From: Siderastrea radians
Lineage: Eukaryota; Cnidaria; Anthozoa; Scleractinia; Rhizangiidae
Reading direction: 5' to 3'
Assembly (NCBI GenBank): GCA_964017195.1
Contig: OZ024889.1
Span: 50,895,418-50,959,417, forward strand
DNA length: 64,000 nt
Shown: positions 31,750 through 43,081 of the stretch, piece after piece
Numbering within the stretch: the first letter of the stretch is position 1
How the letters are laid out: every line of letters begins with the position of its first letter
Translations under genes and position numbers: made by a program
The notes under the pieces: model-generated
Told to the model about the DNA's origin: nothing
What the model saw: only the letters and a program-made list of their open reading frames with translations
Database searches by the model: none

Positions 31750-32094
31750 ATACATTTTGATTATATTTCATCGCTTTTATCTTGGCTTTTTTCTGAATTA
31801 ACTTGATGTTTTTAAGCGATTTTAAATTAGCCGATGTAAATACTTTTTTTAAGTTTTTATGATGTTGTACATTACTTAATTTAAATCATGGAGCACCTGT
31901 AAACTAGCGAACAGCTAAGCGTGTACTTGTCCATGTTAAATAAAGTATGTCTATGTCTTTGTCTATTATGCATATTGTCTTAAATCTAATTTCGTTATAC
32001 AATCTGAAAGGAGACAGAAATTTGTGAAACAGCGCGCGCTGTAGTTGTCCAGCAGTAAATTACTGGACACATGGCGTAAAATAAAACAAACATA

Positions 32095-32660
32095 ACATGA
32101 GGAAAGCGCCTGGGATCACAACAGAAGAAGGAGATAGCATATCACTAAGGAGGGAAGAAGGACAACACAAAGACTGCGCATAGCACTAAAGAAACAAAAA
32201 AACAACTTAAAGGAAGCGCGTAACACCAGACAAACAAACTAAAACACAAAGACACCGCTTAGTACCAAACAAACAAGAGACAGCGCGTAGCATTAAACAA
32301 ACAAGCAACAACACAAAGACAGGGCGTAGCACTAAACAAACAAACAAACAACAACACAAAGACTCAGACACTAAACAAACTACCAAATAAGCAAAAAAGA
32401 CAGCGCGTAGCTCTAAAGAAACAAACGACACAAAGACAGCGCGTAGCACTAGACAACCAAACGACACAAAGACAGTGCGTAACACTAAAGAAACAAACAA
32501 AAAAAACACAAAGACGGCGCAAAGCACTAATCAAATTAAAAAACAACACAAAGGCAGTGGGTATGAGTAACGTACAAACAAACACCAAGGAAAGAAAGCG
32601 CATAGCATTAACGTATAAAACACAAAAAAGACAGCATGTAGCATTAACGTAATGCGACTG
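32095..32660. repeat. A/C-rich minisatellite (left)
   Basis: Irregular tandem units of about 33-40 bases around AACACAAAGACAGCGCGTAG, then CACTAAACAAACAA. The same units in the same orientation form the array at 41140-41890. Confidence 0.8.
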
Positions 32661-33783
32661 AATAATTAGCGAGATCACCGCTCTTTTTAGGCATTGATGT
32701 TTCCTAGAAAGGGCAAGAAATTGTGATTTTTTCAGAATTATAGGTCCACAAGTAATATAATATATATGTAAATATGAGTGACATTTAACTTTTCTGGCAA
32801 AAAATCCAATTTTGACCTGTGGTCGCAAACAATACTACATATTCACACACTAGATGGTTGGTAAGTACACAGAGTGGTAAAGGCTTTTTTAGCTTCGAAA
32901 AGGGATATTCACTTTATATATTAGCTGCTTTCCAAACTATGTCGTCAATTTAACAACTCACTGTCCACAGAACAAGGCGTTCGCGCAAATCGCTGGGCTA
33001 TTAATTCACAGCCAATCACGGCAGATGTTGGGCTCCCTTCCCATGTCACGCGTCACGCGTAACGCCAGTAACACAGAGACAGTGACTGACGCCAGCCAGT
33101 TCAGGTGAGTCCATTGGTTTGCTACTTCTATAAAGTAAATTACATACTTTAAGAGCCAAACTTCGCGAATTGCCAACACTGTCCAGTTTCTAAGAAGTTA
33201 TGAATCCTTTTCATTAATAGCGTCTTTAAAAAGCAAAACAACTGAGCAAAACGTCGCATATTTCTTCAATGGACGCAAAATCAATGCATGCGACTGAATC
33301 GTTGCGACTTATGCGACGTTTTTAAGCCATACGGTAGCGATACATTCTTCAACCATTTTAACGATATTGAATTTAACTCGATTCTGTATTGTACGTCTGA
33401 TAACTTTTGAATTACATAAGGATCAGTCGTTTAGAAAACTAAAAAGCACATGGAAAAATGGAGCAAAGCACATGGTCGCTGTATTCGATCAAGCATGACC
33501 GATGACGTCAACTGACTTTGGTTGGCTTTTTTTATTTGTCAGTGTACCATAGTGCATGCGTTGCACTTTTATTCTCAAAAATTAGAGTTTATTAATGAAT
33601 ATTTAAAAAATAATGTTAGTGTTTTTTTAGTGGTAAAATTATACTGCGATTAATTAAAAAAAAACATTGCGCAGTTGTTATAAGACGCAGTACATAAAAA
33701 AACTAAAACGAGGGGTTCACCATGCCTGCTTCACTATATTGGGCTCTGGTCTACAACTACTTTGCTTTCTTGTGACAGTAATA
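32661..33783. other. Non-coding interior of the candidate element
   Basis: AT-rich with no recognised gene; GTCACGCGTCACGCGTAACG near 33045 is a small local repeat. Confidence 0.35.
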
Positions 33784-34114
33784 TACCGTAAACTTCCGGT
33801 TGTAAGCCTTGTGCTTATACAACCTGGTTAGGGGTTTTATTTGGGCTTATAAACGGAGGGGCTAATATCCGCAAGGGGGGTGGGGCTATAGGCGGAATAA
33901 AACACGTTTCGAAACGAGCCACGGCATTGTTGATTGAAATACGTTTTTAGTTGAGAAGTCATAATAAGGCAACATTAAGGCTTGTTCAGTACTGTCATCC
34001 AGCAGAGGAAAGCTTATATCCTGGGGGAGACTTATAACCGGATGTTTTTTTTGGGTTTGCTGGGAGATGGGCCTATAACCGGGGGGGGGGGACTATAACC
34101 GGAATTTTACGGTA
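33784..34114. mobile_element. MITE, TACCGTAAA family, copy 2
   Basis: Starts TACCGTAAACTTCCGG and ends CCGGAATTTTACGGTA, with GGCTTATAAACGG / GGCCTATAACCGG motifs and interior AATACGTTTTTAGTTGAG shared with 12657-13134. Confidence 0.75.
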
Positions 34115-34469
34115 GATATATATAAAGCTAGCCTTAAGCAAGAGACACCCGCTACTTTCTGAAAGGTATTGGTAGCAATGGAATGTTATTAATATTCTTC
34201 TGATAGTACAAAATGTTACAGTGAACAGCTAAAACACATAAAGTTTTCCAAAAAAAATAATGAAACGAGTGAAATAATAGGGTAATTTAGGACGCTTTTA
34301 GTGAAACGCCTAAATTAAAGCAGATTGGGATAAAGACTTCATGAGAATGTTTCAATATATCATGGACAGGCTTTAGTAGGAGAAAACTTACCTGCCAACC
34401 TTTTAGCCTGAAAGAAATCCTGAATGTTCGGTATGAGCGCAATGTCGCACGCACGCTTATAATGCAAGA

Positions 34470-34522
34470 AATTATGCACGGCAGGATGCGCACTGCCAGT
34501 GCGCATCCTGCCGTGCATAATT
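34470..34522. repeat. 53-bp near-perfect palindrome
   Basis: Arms of 26 bases (left AATTATGCACGGCAGG, then ATGCGCACTG; right its exact inverse) with a single C between them. It could extrude as a cruciform. No duplicate elsewhere in the window. Confidence 0.95.
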
Positions 34523-35711
34523 CAAAGGAATAACCTTAGGAGTATATCCATAATACAATGAATAAGATATTTTCAAAAGGTTTGTTTACATGTTGAAAAC
34601 TCCTTAATCTAGTCTGTGACTTCTTGTGTGTCTGTTGGGGGTATTAATGACATACCACAAAAAGTACGTTTCAAATGGTAAATTACTTGTAGTCCTCGGA
34701 TCTATAATTACCTTTTTAGAAAAAAAAACAAACACAGCATACTTTCTGCGCGATTGGCTAAGTGTTACGCGGAAAATGATCTAAATGATCTAAAAAAAGC
34801 CTTGAAACGAATCTGATGTCCCACGTACAGAGCTAGATAGAAACCTCTAATTAAAGACCTTTCACCTTTTCTACGCCATTTTTTAGCCACGAAATTTCCA
34901 TCAGAAATAACAAACATGAGCGCGAAAAACATATACAGACGCACTGACATTTTGATAAAATGTTGGTAGAAGAAATGAAGAGGATACTGCATCTGAAGAT
35001 ATGTTGCTTGCGTCATATGTGTAAACCAGCATTTTGGGCTAAAAAGATCAGTCTATTACCACTCATTTGAAAAGTTTATTCAATGCTACCTCATAATTCA
35101 GTTGAGAGCGGCAAAATAATATGCGGGGTCCTAACGACAGGCGCTTCCCACAATCCCATTTAATATCTTGCTCCTCTGACACCGCGCCCTTTATAAACTC
35201 AAGCGCCTGTTACGTTCCCATATCACTGGCCATTTGCGGTCAACTATGACTAAGAAGACCAATACCAGCTAGAAACATAAAATTTTATAGGCAACAATAG
35301 ACAAAGTTATTGTATTTCGAAGAATAAAAGGGTCCAATTATTAACTACAGTTTGGCAGCTCTGTTTTCACCGACGCCTGACTGCAGATTCACATTTACTG
35401 CTCCAAATGTAAATCCCCTAGCACTGTCAGAAGGTTTTCCTCGCATATTGAATTAGACTATTAATAAAAATGAACTCGCGGGATATTAATCACAATAGAA
35501 AAATTGATTAAAAGACTAAACAGCTATACACTAATTTGCAATGTTTGAATCATATTCCGGCCATGCTCGTGGGGCACGCTCGTGATTCATTGTTTTCGCG
35601 CGTCACCTTGTTTTGATAACAAAGCACTTATAACACGTACAGAAATATACAATATTAATAGATTTATTTATTTCAACCTCTGTCTTATTGTCCTAGCTTT
35701 CGATTCAGAGA
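34523..35711 (+). other. Upstream region of the recombinase gene
   Basis: No other gene recognised. The last few hundred bases presumably contain the promoter; no TATA box is convincing. Confidence 0.35.
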
Positions 35712-38700
35712 ATGAGTGAAGCGGAGAAAGGTAGTGGCGAGGTGGGCTCTTCCGCCGACGCTGAAGCTGGAGGTTCAAATCCACCCAAAAAACGGAAGTC
35801 GAAGAAATGTTCGCAGTGTCAAGCGTATGTGCAGAACTTAAGTCGGCACCAGAAAGAGGTTCATGGCATGACAAAAATAAGACGGAAACTCAGTGAATAC
35901 TTAACTGGTGAAAAGAAGCCACCTAGGGGTAAGGTGAAGTTCTGTCCATTATCCCCCTGCAAAAGACACCGAACGCCCATATTCCAACTCCACAAACACC
36001 TACAGTCAAACGTGCACAAACTTAAGCAAGGCAGCCCAAGTTATGTCAGTGCATTGGGCAAAGCGAAAAGAGTAGCACTCAAGGATTTTGACTCCTACCT
36101 GAAAGAGAAGAGAAAAAAGCGAGAGGCTAGCAGGAAAACACGTGATTCCAATGAAGATGCCCAAACTGACGAAGACAAAAGTCTTGAAAACGATGGCGGC
36201 CTAGACCCACGGGAACAGAATACGAGTAAAATGCTAAAGACTGGAGGATTGTATGGAAGAGTCCCCGACTGCCACGAAAGAAAGGAATTTGAGAAGTCTC
36301 AAGACGAGAGCAGTGATAGTGAACAGGAGAACGCCAGGGAAGAAGAGTACGAAGCTTTGGCCAGAAGAAGTCGCGAAAATGAGAAAGACAAGTTTAACAG
36401 AGTCCAGAAGCGTCCGAACAGTGACAAGGAGAGGAAACTAGAAGAAGAGAGAATGGAGAAGGCTCAGGAAGAGAAGAGAGTCAGTGATGAAGAGTATGAT
36501 GATTTAGCGGAAAGGGTGTGGAACACACACGAATCAAACAGGGCCTCTTTCTCTAACGTTACAAGATTGCCAAGAGTGAAGAGTGGGGAAGAATGCATGC
36601 ATAGTGATAAAAATCACGAAGATCTTCAAAATAGCGAAGATATTACCAGTATGGAGGTGCCTGAAATAGTTACTCTCTCTGATAGCGATGAGGCTACAGA
36701 ATACGATCCTTATGACGATTCAGACACAGATGAATCTAGCGAAGTACAGTGGACTGAAACTTCTTCTTCTCTATCACAAGAATGCGACCAATTAATGACT
36801 GAGTTAGTGGAAGTTATCGGTAAAGACAATTGTCAAAATGATTCATTTTTAGACAATGAAGAGCCCTGGAAGAAAGTTGTCAATCGGTTCATCAATGTTA
36901 AAACAAGCGAAGGCTTCACATTTAAGACTCCTGCAGAGTCGGCGAACGTTTGCAGGCAAGACTTAGAAGAGATGGAACAATGCAGTCAAGAAGATCTATT
37001 TAAAGAACTATTTCAAGAGTATGCAAGCGACAATGATGATGCGTTGGAAGAATGGGTGGCTAGTGACTGCGAAACAGATGGTGTACAGACTTCTTGTGAA
37101 CGAGAACCTGAGCTCAATAGAGAAAATGTAAGTATGGATCATGATGATGATTTACTCGCGGAATTTTACATGTGGCTGTATGATGTTGATGGAGGCTATC
37201 GAAACAAAAAGATTGCCCAGCAATACAAGAATCAAGTGCGAAACGTTATTCACAGGTTGACTCTCACAGAAGCAGTCACCACGGAAAGGCAGGAGAAACG
37301 CCCTTCAGTACAGTTGCTGCTAATTCCTGGAAAGGACGGGGACACATTCTTGAAGAGTTGGCTTTCATATGCTGTAAACCGCTATCAGCCAGGAACTGTG
37401 CAATCGTATCTGATGAGTCTCCGGCTATTTTACAAATTCCTTATTCAAGAGCAAAAAGACATTGCCAATGTTACCCTGGAGACATTAAATGCACGACGCG
37501 ATCTGATGAGTTCATGGTCAGCGGCACAGAAGAAAAAGGTTGCCAAGAGGAAGCTAGAAAAGCGTGACGAAGATTTCAAGAAACTGCTCTCAAGCGAGCA
37601 CCTTTTCCAGATCTGCCATGGAAATCAGCGTGTCAATGCTATTAAGCAGCTCGCTTCATCATCGGAACCCACTGATGGTGTAGAGGATGCGTCAAAAGTT
37701 CTCAGTGACAAGTCACATTGTGAAGTGCGTGATTGGTTGATGACCCGTCTACTTATAGACAACGGTGGCAGAAGTGGAGTGGCTGCAAATATGAAGATAA
37801 GCGAATTTAAGGAGGCTGTGTATTATCCTGGTACGGATGAAGATCCAGCACGGTACAGGATTCTGGTAAATGATCATAAAACTGCTGGAGTGTATGGAGC
37901 AGCAGTGGTCTGGGTGCACGACGACTTGTACAAGCTTGTGGAGATGTACTTGAGAACTGTAAGAAGCCAGATTACATCATTGGCTCCACACGTCGAGCAC
38001 GTATTTGTCTCAAGCAATGGCATGCCTCTGACTTCATCACAAGTATCCACCTGTGTTTACAGAACAGTTCAGAGAGAAGGAATTGAGACAAATGGAAGGA
38101 TCTGCGCCACAACAGTACGAAAATCACTTGCAACGGGGATGCACGTGCATATGCCTGAAGAGAAAGATCATTTAGCAGCCCTGTCTCTGCACAAGACAAA
38201 GACGCAAGCCGACTACTACCGTGTTCATGATAAAGTAAATGAGACTGATTTAGGTCGTAGAGCAGTCCAGAGGCTCGTTTCCCTTAAAACTGAAAATATT
38301 CATCACGCAAAAGTCGAGAAGCCTACCCCATGGACGGAGGAAGAAGTGAGTGGACTGAAAGATCTGTTCAAAGAAGAAATTGCGACTGGAGCTATTAAAG
38401 AGGGAGAGATAATAAAAAAAAGTCTCAACAGAAAACATTCTGAAAGCACATTCGGTTAAGGCAATCGTCCTAAAGCTACGGCGAATGAGCGATGAATTCA
38501 GAAAGGATATCCCACTTCCTACTGAGCAGGAGACAAGCACGGAGAGGGTTCTGAAATTTCTTTCTTCAGCACCGTGTGAGAGTGATAAATCTGGTCCAGT
38601 CCACGCCCCGTCCCTAGCATCCGCGACTTCCACATTTTGGAGGAAATTTACGGATGAGCAAACCAGCCATCTACTCAGCTTGACACAAGACCTTGTGAAA

Positions 38701-38889
38701 AACAACGCTGTTAAGAGAGAAGACGTCTGGCAAAGAGTAAAGGATGATGCAAGATCTCTGGAACTTGGCATGATAACAGGAAAAGAAGTAGAAGACAAGG
38801 AAGAATTAAAGAAGTGTAAGCAGCGTTTAGTTGACAAGGTGCGTAAAGAAATGCGCCAGGCAAAGCGGCAAAAACAAAAGAAGAAATAA
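35712..38889 (+). CDS. Zinc-finger tyrosine recombinase with C-terminal SANT-like domain (one apparent frameshift)
   Basis: Open for 915 residues from ATG 35712 to TAA 38459, then continuing in another frame to 38889. The N-terminus has an NLS-like PPKKRKSKK, a C2H2-like finger (C33, C36, H46, H51) and a second Cys/His cluster (FCPLSPCKRH). A long acidic/charged region follows (to about residue 470). A core-binding-like helix segment (FLKSWLSYAVNRYQPGTVQS) precedes the catalytic domain: R687 (NGGRSG), K723 (NDHKT), R803 in a TTVR box where HxxR is usual, H827 and Y835/Y836 (HKTKTQADYYRV). This is a tyrosine recombinase with an apparently complete active site. WTEEEVSGLKDLF near the end begins a Myb/SANT-like domain. 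At the A8 tract 38414-38421, skipping one A joins KK to VSTENILKAHSVKAIVLKLR and the rest, giving about 1,058 residues. Crypton-like or a new lineage. Confidence 0.8.
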
Positions 38890-38909
38890 ATCATCTTCTT
38901 CAAGCGCAA

Positions 38910-39159
38910 CAAGCAAACGCAAGCGCAAATGCAAATGCAAGCCATTTTCACACGCGTAAAGCAAGCGCAAGGAATATAAAGCATGCAGGCGCAGTTAAGC
39001 TTTTTTTTTCAATGCCAGATAAAGATATTATATCCGCCGGACCATGGTACAAACACTGGTCAATACTTTTTCGCCTTACGCTTACGATTTCCCTGTTCAA
39101 GCACAAGCACAAGCACAAGAAAATAAACCTCTTTCATTCCTTGCGCTTGCGTTTGCTTG
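38910..39159. mobile_element. Small inverted-repeat element 3' of the recombinase gene
   Basis: CAAGCAAACGCAAGCGCAA at 38910-38928 is exactly inverted at 39141-39159. Further copies of GCAAGCGCAA and CAAGCACAAG lie between. About 250 bp, non-coding; it begins just after the gene's stop and may overlap its 3' UTR (AATAAA at 38885-38890). Confidence 0.6.
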
Positions 39160-41139
39160 ACAGTAGCTCACACATTCTTGAGCTTGCTTTGCACTTCTGA
39201 ACCAGGCATAAGCAATAAGAATAACGACCGGTTTCCATCAAAATGCAGCTACCATTATTATCACAAAAAGGTTATTTGCCTTTGTTTACGCAGACGGTAA
39301 AAAAAGGAAATAATAAATTCGAAATTTGTGCTTTTAAGTAACTAGTGTTACCAAAGAGCAGTTTCTATAAACGAGAACAACTTTTGAGAAATAGAAAACT
39401 TTTAGGTTTGCAGTGGAGACATACAAGAGTTCTGTGTTCATATGTAATTGAATGAAGTCAATCTGATTTTATTTTCGAAGAAAGGTGGATACAAACCACT
39501 TATTAAGTGCGTTTCAATGTTAACTAAACGCGTAAAATGACTTATCCTGTTGAAAAGATCCGGGTTAAGTCAAATCGTTTTTTCTTCACAACGTTTAATT
39601 ACAGTTAGTGATCCGACCCGGGAAAAGTCTTGACAAAAAAGAGAGCAACCGTCAGTTAAAAAACGCCATGTGAATGATACTTACAAGTCATCTTAATTTG
39701 ATAGATCTTGAGCCTTGAACATATGACCTCCTAACATTCGGCACGTTTCGTTTGTCAAATTTCGCAGTGTGGGGATTGATATTATACTACTTTGTGTAAA
39801 TTGCGCTAGTGATATTTAAAGATACATGCTTTGAATTGATAATTTTCCGCAGTGTAAAGATTCTAAGAAACATTCTAAATTTTTAATCAAAGTCATTATA
39901 TTGACGTTTACTCAGTTGAAAACCCAGTATGTCATACTTGAAGACACGAATACTTTAAAGCATTTGAGATTGATGTAACATCATGTTTAGTTTCGTTTAA
40001 CTGCTGCCACGTTAGGCGGTACGATTTTCTTCATTACCCAGGTTTGGTAAAAGGATATTTTTATAAATTGTTATAACTTCGCATGTTTTTAGAATTAATT
40101 TTAAATGTGATTGGATATCAATTAAGGATTTGTGGTACCCACAAGCAAAGCTTCCTTGTCACTCTAACTTGCACACGCGGCCGACTGTTTGGCAAAAGCA
40201 TCCCGTGGTCAATTTGCAAAGCCAGGAAATCACAGTAGTTGGTGGACGCTTGGTCACCAACGTAATTGTCCCTGCCGACGAACTGACCACAATTCAAATC
40301 TGGCCTAGTTTAATTAACTTTTCATTCATTTTCTGTAAATACCTTTTGTAAGGTTATGTCAAACATCTGATTGTCTTACAAGAGCCGAAATAATTTATAC
40401 AGCTCGGTTACGCCGTTAGAACGACAAGGTTTTTTTAATTCTAGAAACTATTAAGAATTTCTGTGACTATTTCAATAATGTTTAGTGTATTCGCTTAAAA
40501 AGTTAGCTTAGAGTAAGTTCGTGCGCGTAGGAGTACGGAACTTTGGTTTCCGTTACCGAACAGTGTAACACTCTAACTAAAGCTCGTTTAGCTACACAAA
40601 GTATGAAGCAGTTTTAGCTGTTTTGCTGATAAAATATTGGATCGCGTCGTTACGATTAAGGAGCACTCTGTCCGGTCTGTGTGATGATTGGTACCAAATT
40701 CGACAGTTTAAAAAGCACAGTTAGCCAAATGAATCTTAGACTTTCAGTTTTATATGTTGATTTGCTAAATTTTTACTCAAGATTCGAAGCACGTCTTTGA
40801 GTATCAAAAACACCAATGTTTGGATGCCCTTCCGCACATTTCTGAAAACAAATTGCTTGTCAACCAATCAGAGCTCAGGCGCGGACGTGAGTTTTGCTGA
40901 TTCAAGGTAGACTGCTAAAAACAGTCTGCAGTTTACTAGGACGTAATTATAGCATTGCTCAGTTTCCATTGATATTCAAGAAAGTTACAAATGTGAATTA
41001 AAGATTGCGTTTTGATAAATTAATCTTGTTGTTGAATTAATTCTGTTCATAGTCAATTGGTATATGGACTCACCTAAACACCTGTTGCATAGCAAATAGG
41101 TTTCGGATTCACAAGTTCTTGAAGCGAAGCCAAGTGTCT
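39160..41139. other. Non-coding interior of the candidate element (right part)
   Basis: No recognised genes. A frame at 40130-40351 (QSQEITVVGGRLVTNVIVPA) looks protein-like, but I cannot assign it and it has no ATG at its start. Confidence 0.35.
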
Positions 41140-41880
41140 ATACCCGTTAAAACTCACAAACATAAAACAAAGAGAGTGCACATCACAAACGTACTAATCA
41201 AACACAACACACAGAGAGCGCGCATCACAAAGATGACAATCAAGCACAAAACAAACAGAGGGCAGAGCACGAACATAACAATCAAACACAACATAAACAG
41301 AGCGCACATCACTAACGTAACAATCAAAGAACAAAAAGAACACGCATAGCACTAACTTAACAATCAAGCACAACACAGATAGCGCACATCACCAACGTAA
41401 CCAAGAAACACAACACAAAGACAGCGCGTAGCACTAACGTAATTTAATTGTAACGCGCATTTGAACATATACACATGGAATTCGCGCATAACAAATTCAT
41501 AATGTTATTATTATGATCATTAACGCAACAATCAAACACATAAAAAAGAGAGCGCACACCATTAACGTAACGAACAAACAAAACAGAGAAAGCGCGTAGC
41601 GCTAACATAACAATCAAACATGACAAAGAGAGTGCACATCACTAACGTAACGAACAAACACAACACAGACACAGCGCCTAGCACTAACGTAACAATCAAA
41701 CACATAACAAAGAGAGCGCACTTCATTAACGTAACGAACAAACACAAAACAACGAAAGCGCCTAGCACTAACGTAACGATTAATCACTTAACAAAAAGAG
41801 CGCAAATTACTGTAACGAACAAACACAACACAAAGACAGTGCCTGACACAAACGTCTAGCACTAACGTAACAATAAAACT
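41140..41880. repeat. A/C-rich minisatellite (right)
   Basis: About twenty degenerate units of 36-40 bases around GCGCGTAGCACTAACGTAAC, then AATCAAACACAACACAAAGA. Same unit and orientation as 32095-32660. Confidence 0.85.
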
Positions 41881-41884
41881 GATA

Positions 41885-42000
41885 ACAAAGAGTTAATTGA
41901 TTATTAACTCGAAGTTGATAAGGTTAATGAACCGCCGTAGCGAATTTCTAGTAGCTGACGTTTCGCGCGTTAGCCTTTCGTCGAAGCAAAGAGAGCGCAT
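41885..42000 (-). repeat. Penelope-like 3' block (copy 2)
   Basis: On the minus strand it reads GGCTAACGCGCGAAACGTCA, then GCTACTAGAAATTCG and TTCATTAACCTTATCAACTT, related to 28435-28625. Confidence 0.35.
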
Positions 42001-42107
42001 ACTGCAAAAGAGGATGTTAATTTGAAATGTACACCGATTTTCAATGCAATTACTCGGAAAAAGCAGTTTTTGTTTTGCCTACGATAGTACAACTCAGTGA
42101 TAGGTAG

Positions 42108-43044
42108 AAGTGGGTATTTGCTACACAAGTGGGTATTTGCAACTACACGACTTCTTTTTTGGAATATAAGAGTCCAAAATGCCCAGATACTTCTCCGGAA
42201 CGGTTACCACTTTTCTAATCAGCTGAGACAACGTGTATTAGAGAAGAATTCTAAAAAAATTGAGCAAAAAAGGATTTATTCCACAAAAACCCTTAAAAAC
42301 ACATAAAAACAGAAAAAATTGATCTGTATTTGATGCAAAATAGACGGCGATACTCAGATATGGACGGGTAGAATTGTACTTTTCATATCCTTTGATGAGA
42401 CTTTTGCCCGTGTATCCTATTTTATTTAATCGATGATCTTTCCCCAGCGAAAAACGAAAGTGGGTATTTGCTGCAAAATTGCGTATTTGCGACGAAATGA
42501 CATTTTGTCCATAAATACGTTTAAATGAAATAAATTCTAGTCAAACAATGTAGAGGCGGTTCTTACAACAAAGCGCCATGTTTCTGTGAAGAAAAAGTAA
42601 GAAAAAAGACCTAGAAATGCATTTTAAAGGCAAAAAGAAGATTTGCAGCTTTCGAAAAAATTTCGGACTTTCAGGTGAAGTTTACATCATAGCTTACAAC
42701 AGGATATTTTTCTAAAATCAACTTGTCAAAGAACAAAAAATATTTCAGATCGCCGGGGTCTTTTGAGGCAATTGTCTAAACCTTAAGGACCTTCCGAATC
42801 TGCTTCAATCGCGAATTTTTTTGTAATTTTCGGATCGCGTACCTAAGAATGGGTATTTGCTACGTTGATCTGCTAGATTGGGAAAATTTAATGTCTGAAA
42901 AAGTAATTTTTGTAACTTGGTTAATATTTTCTTAAAATTTAAAGATAAATCTTTATAATGGAAAGATTAAAATCTTGTTTAAACGTTTCTAAAGCCATTG
43001 AATAATATATGGAAAACAAGTAGCAAATACGCACTCATGAATCT

Positions 43045-43046
<2 letters not shown>
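42108..43046. repeat. GTATTTGCTAC-repeat end region (right)
   Basis: GGGTATTTGC motifs at 42111, 42131, 42461, 42482 and 42851 and a terminal inverted copy at 43020-43030, then TGAATCTAA at the boundary. Sparser than the left array. Confidence 0.75.

Positions 43047-43079
<33 letters not shown>
43047..43079. repeat. (AG)n microsatellite, right of the 12-kb candidate element
   Basis: About sixteen AG units directly after AATCTAA. Confidence 0.95.

Positions 43080-43081
<2 letters not shown>

Larger units (their letters stand above)
30852..43046. mobile_element. Candidate 12.2-kb tyrosine-recombinase element
   Basis: The left end reads TTAGATTCA, then GTGGGTATTTGCTAC; the right end is its inverse, GTAGCAAATACGCAC, then TGAATCTAA (43020-43046), with a 2-base gap. 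Both ends abut AG tracts in the same orientation, as expected for insertion into one tract. GTATTTGCTAC repeats lie inside both ends, A/C-rich minisatellites further in, and a zinc-finger tyrosine recombinase gene sits centrally. It also holds a retroelement tail and MITEs. Whether this is one element or two insertions of a smaller repeat in similar microsatellites cannot be decided from this sequence alone. Confidence 0.5.

Noticed and set aside
32364..32828. Minus-strand frames with repeated CLFVCLVLRAVF-like words
   Set aside because: Produced by the A/C-rich minisatellite read on the opposite strand.
38250..38984. 244-residue minus-strand frame opposite the recombinase end
   Set aside because: Antisense shadow of the recombinase gene; low-complexity S/F/L content.
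32095..41880. CRISPR-like or LTR pair
   Set aside because: Units are degenerate with no uniform spacers, and the two arrays lack TG...CA ends, primer-binding site or polypurine tract.
30852..43046. Firm assignment as a Starship or Crypton
   Set aside because: The terminal inverted repeats, size and target type do not fit animal Cryptons, and there is no similarity I can verify to fungal captains; left as a candidate.
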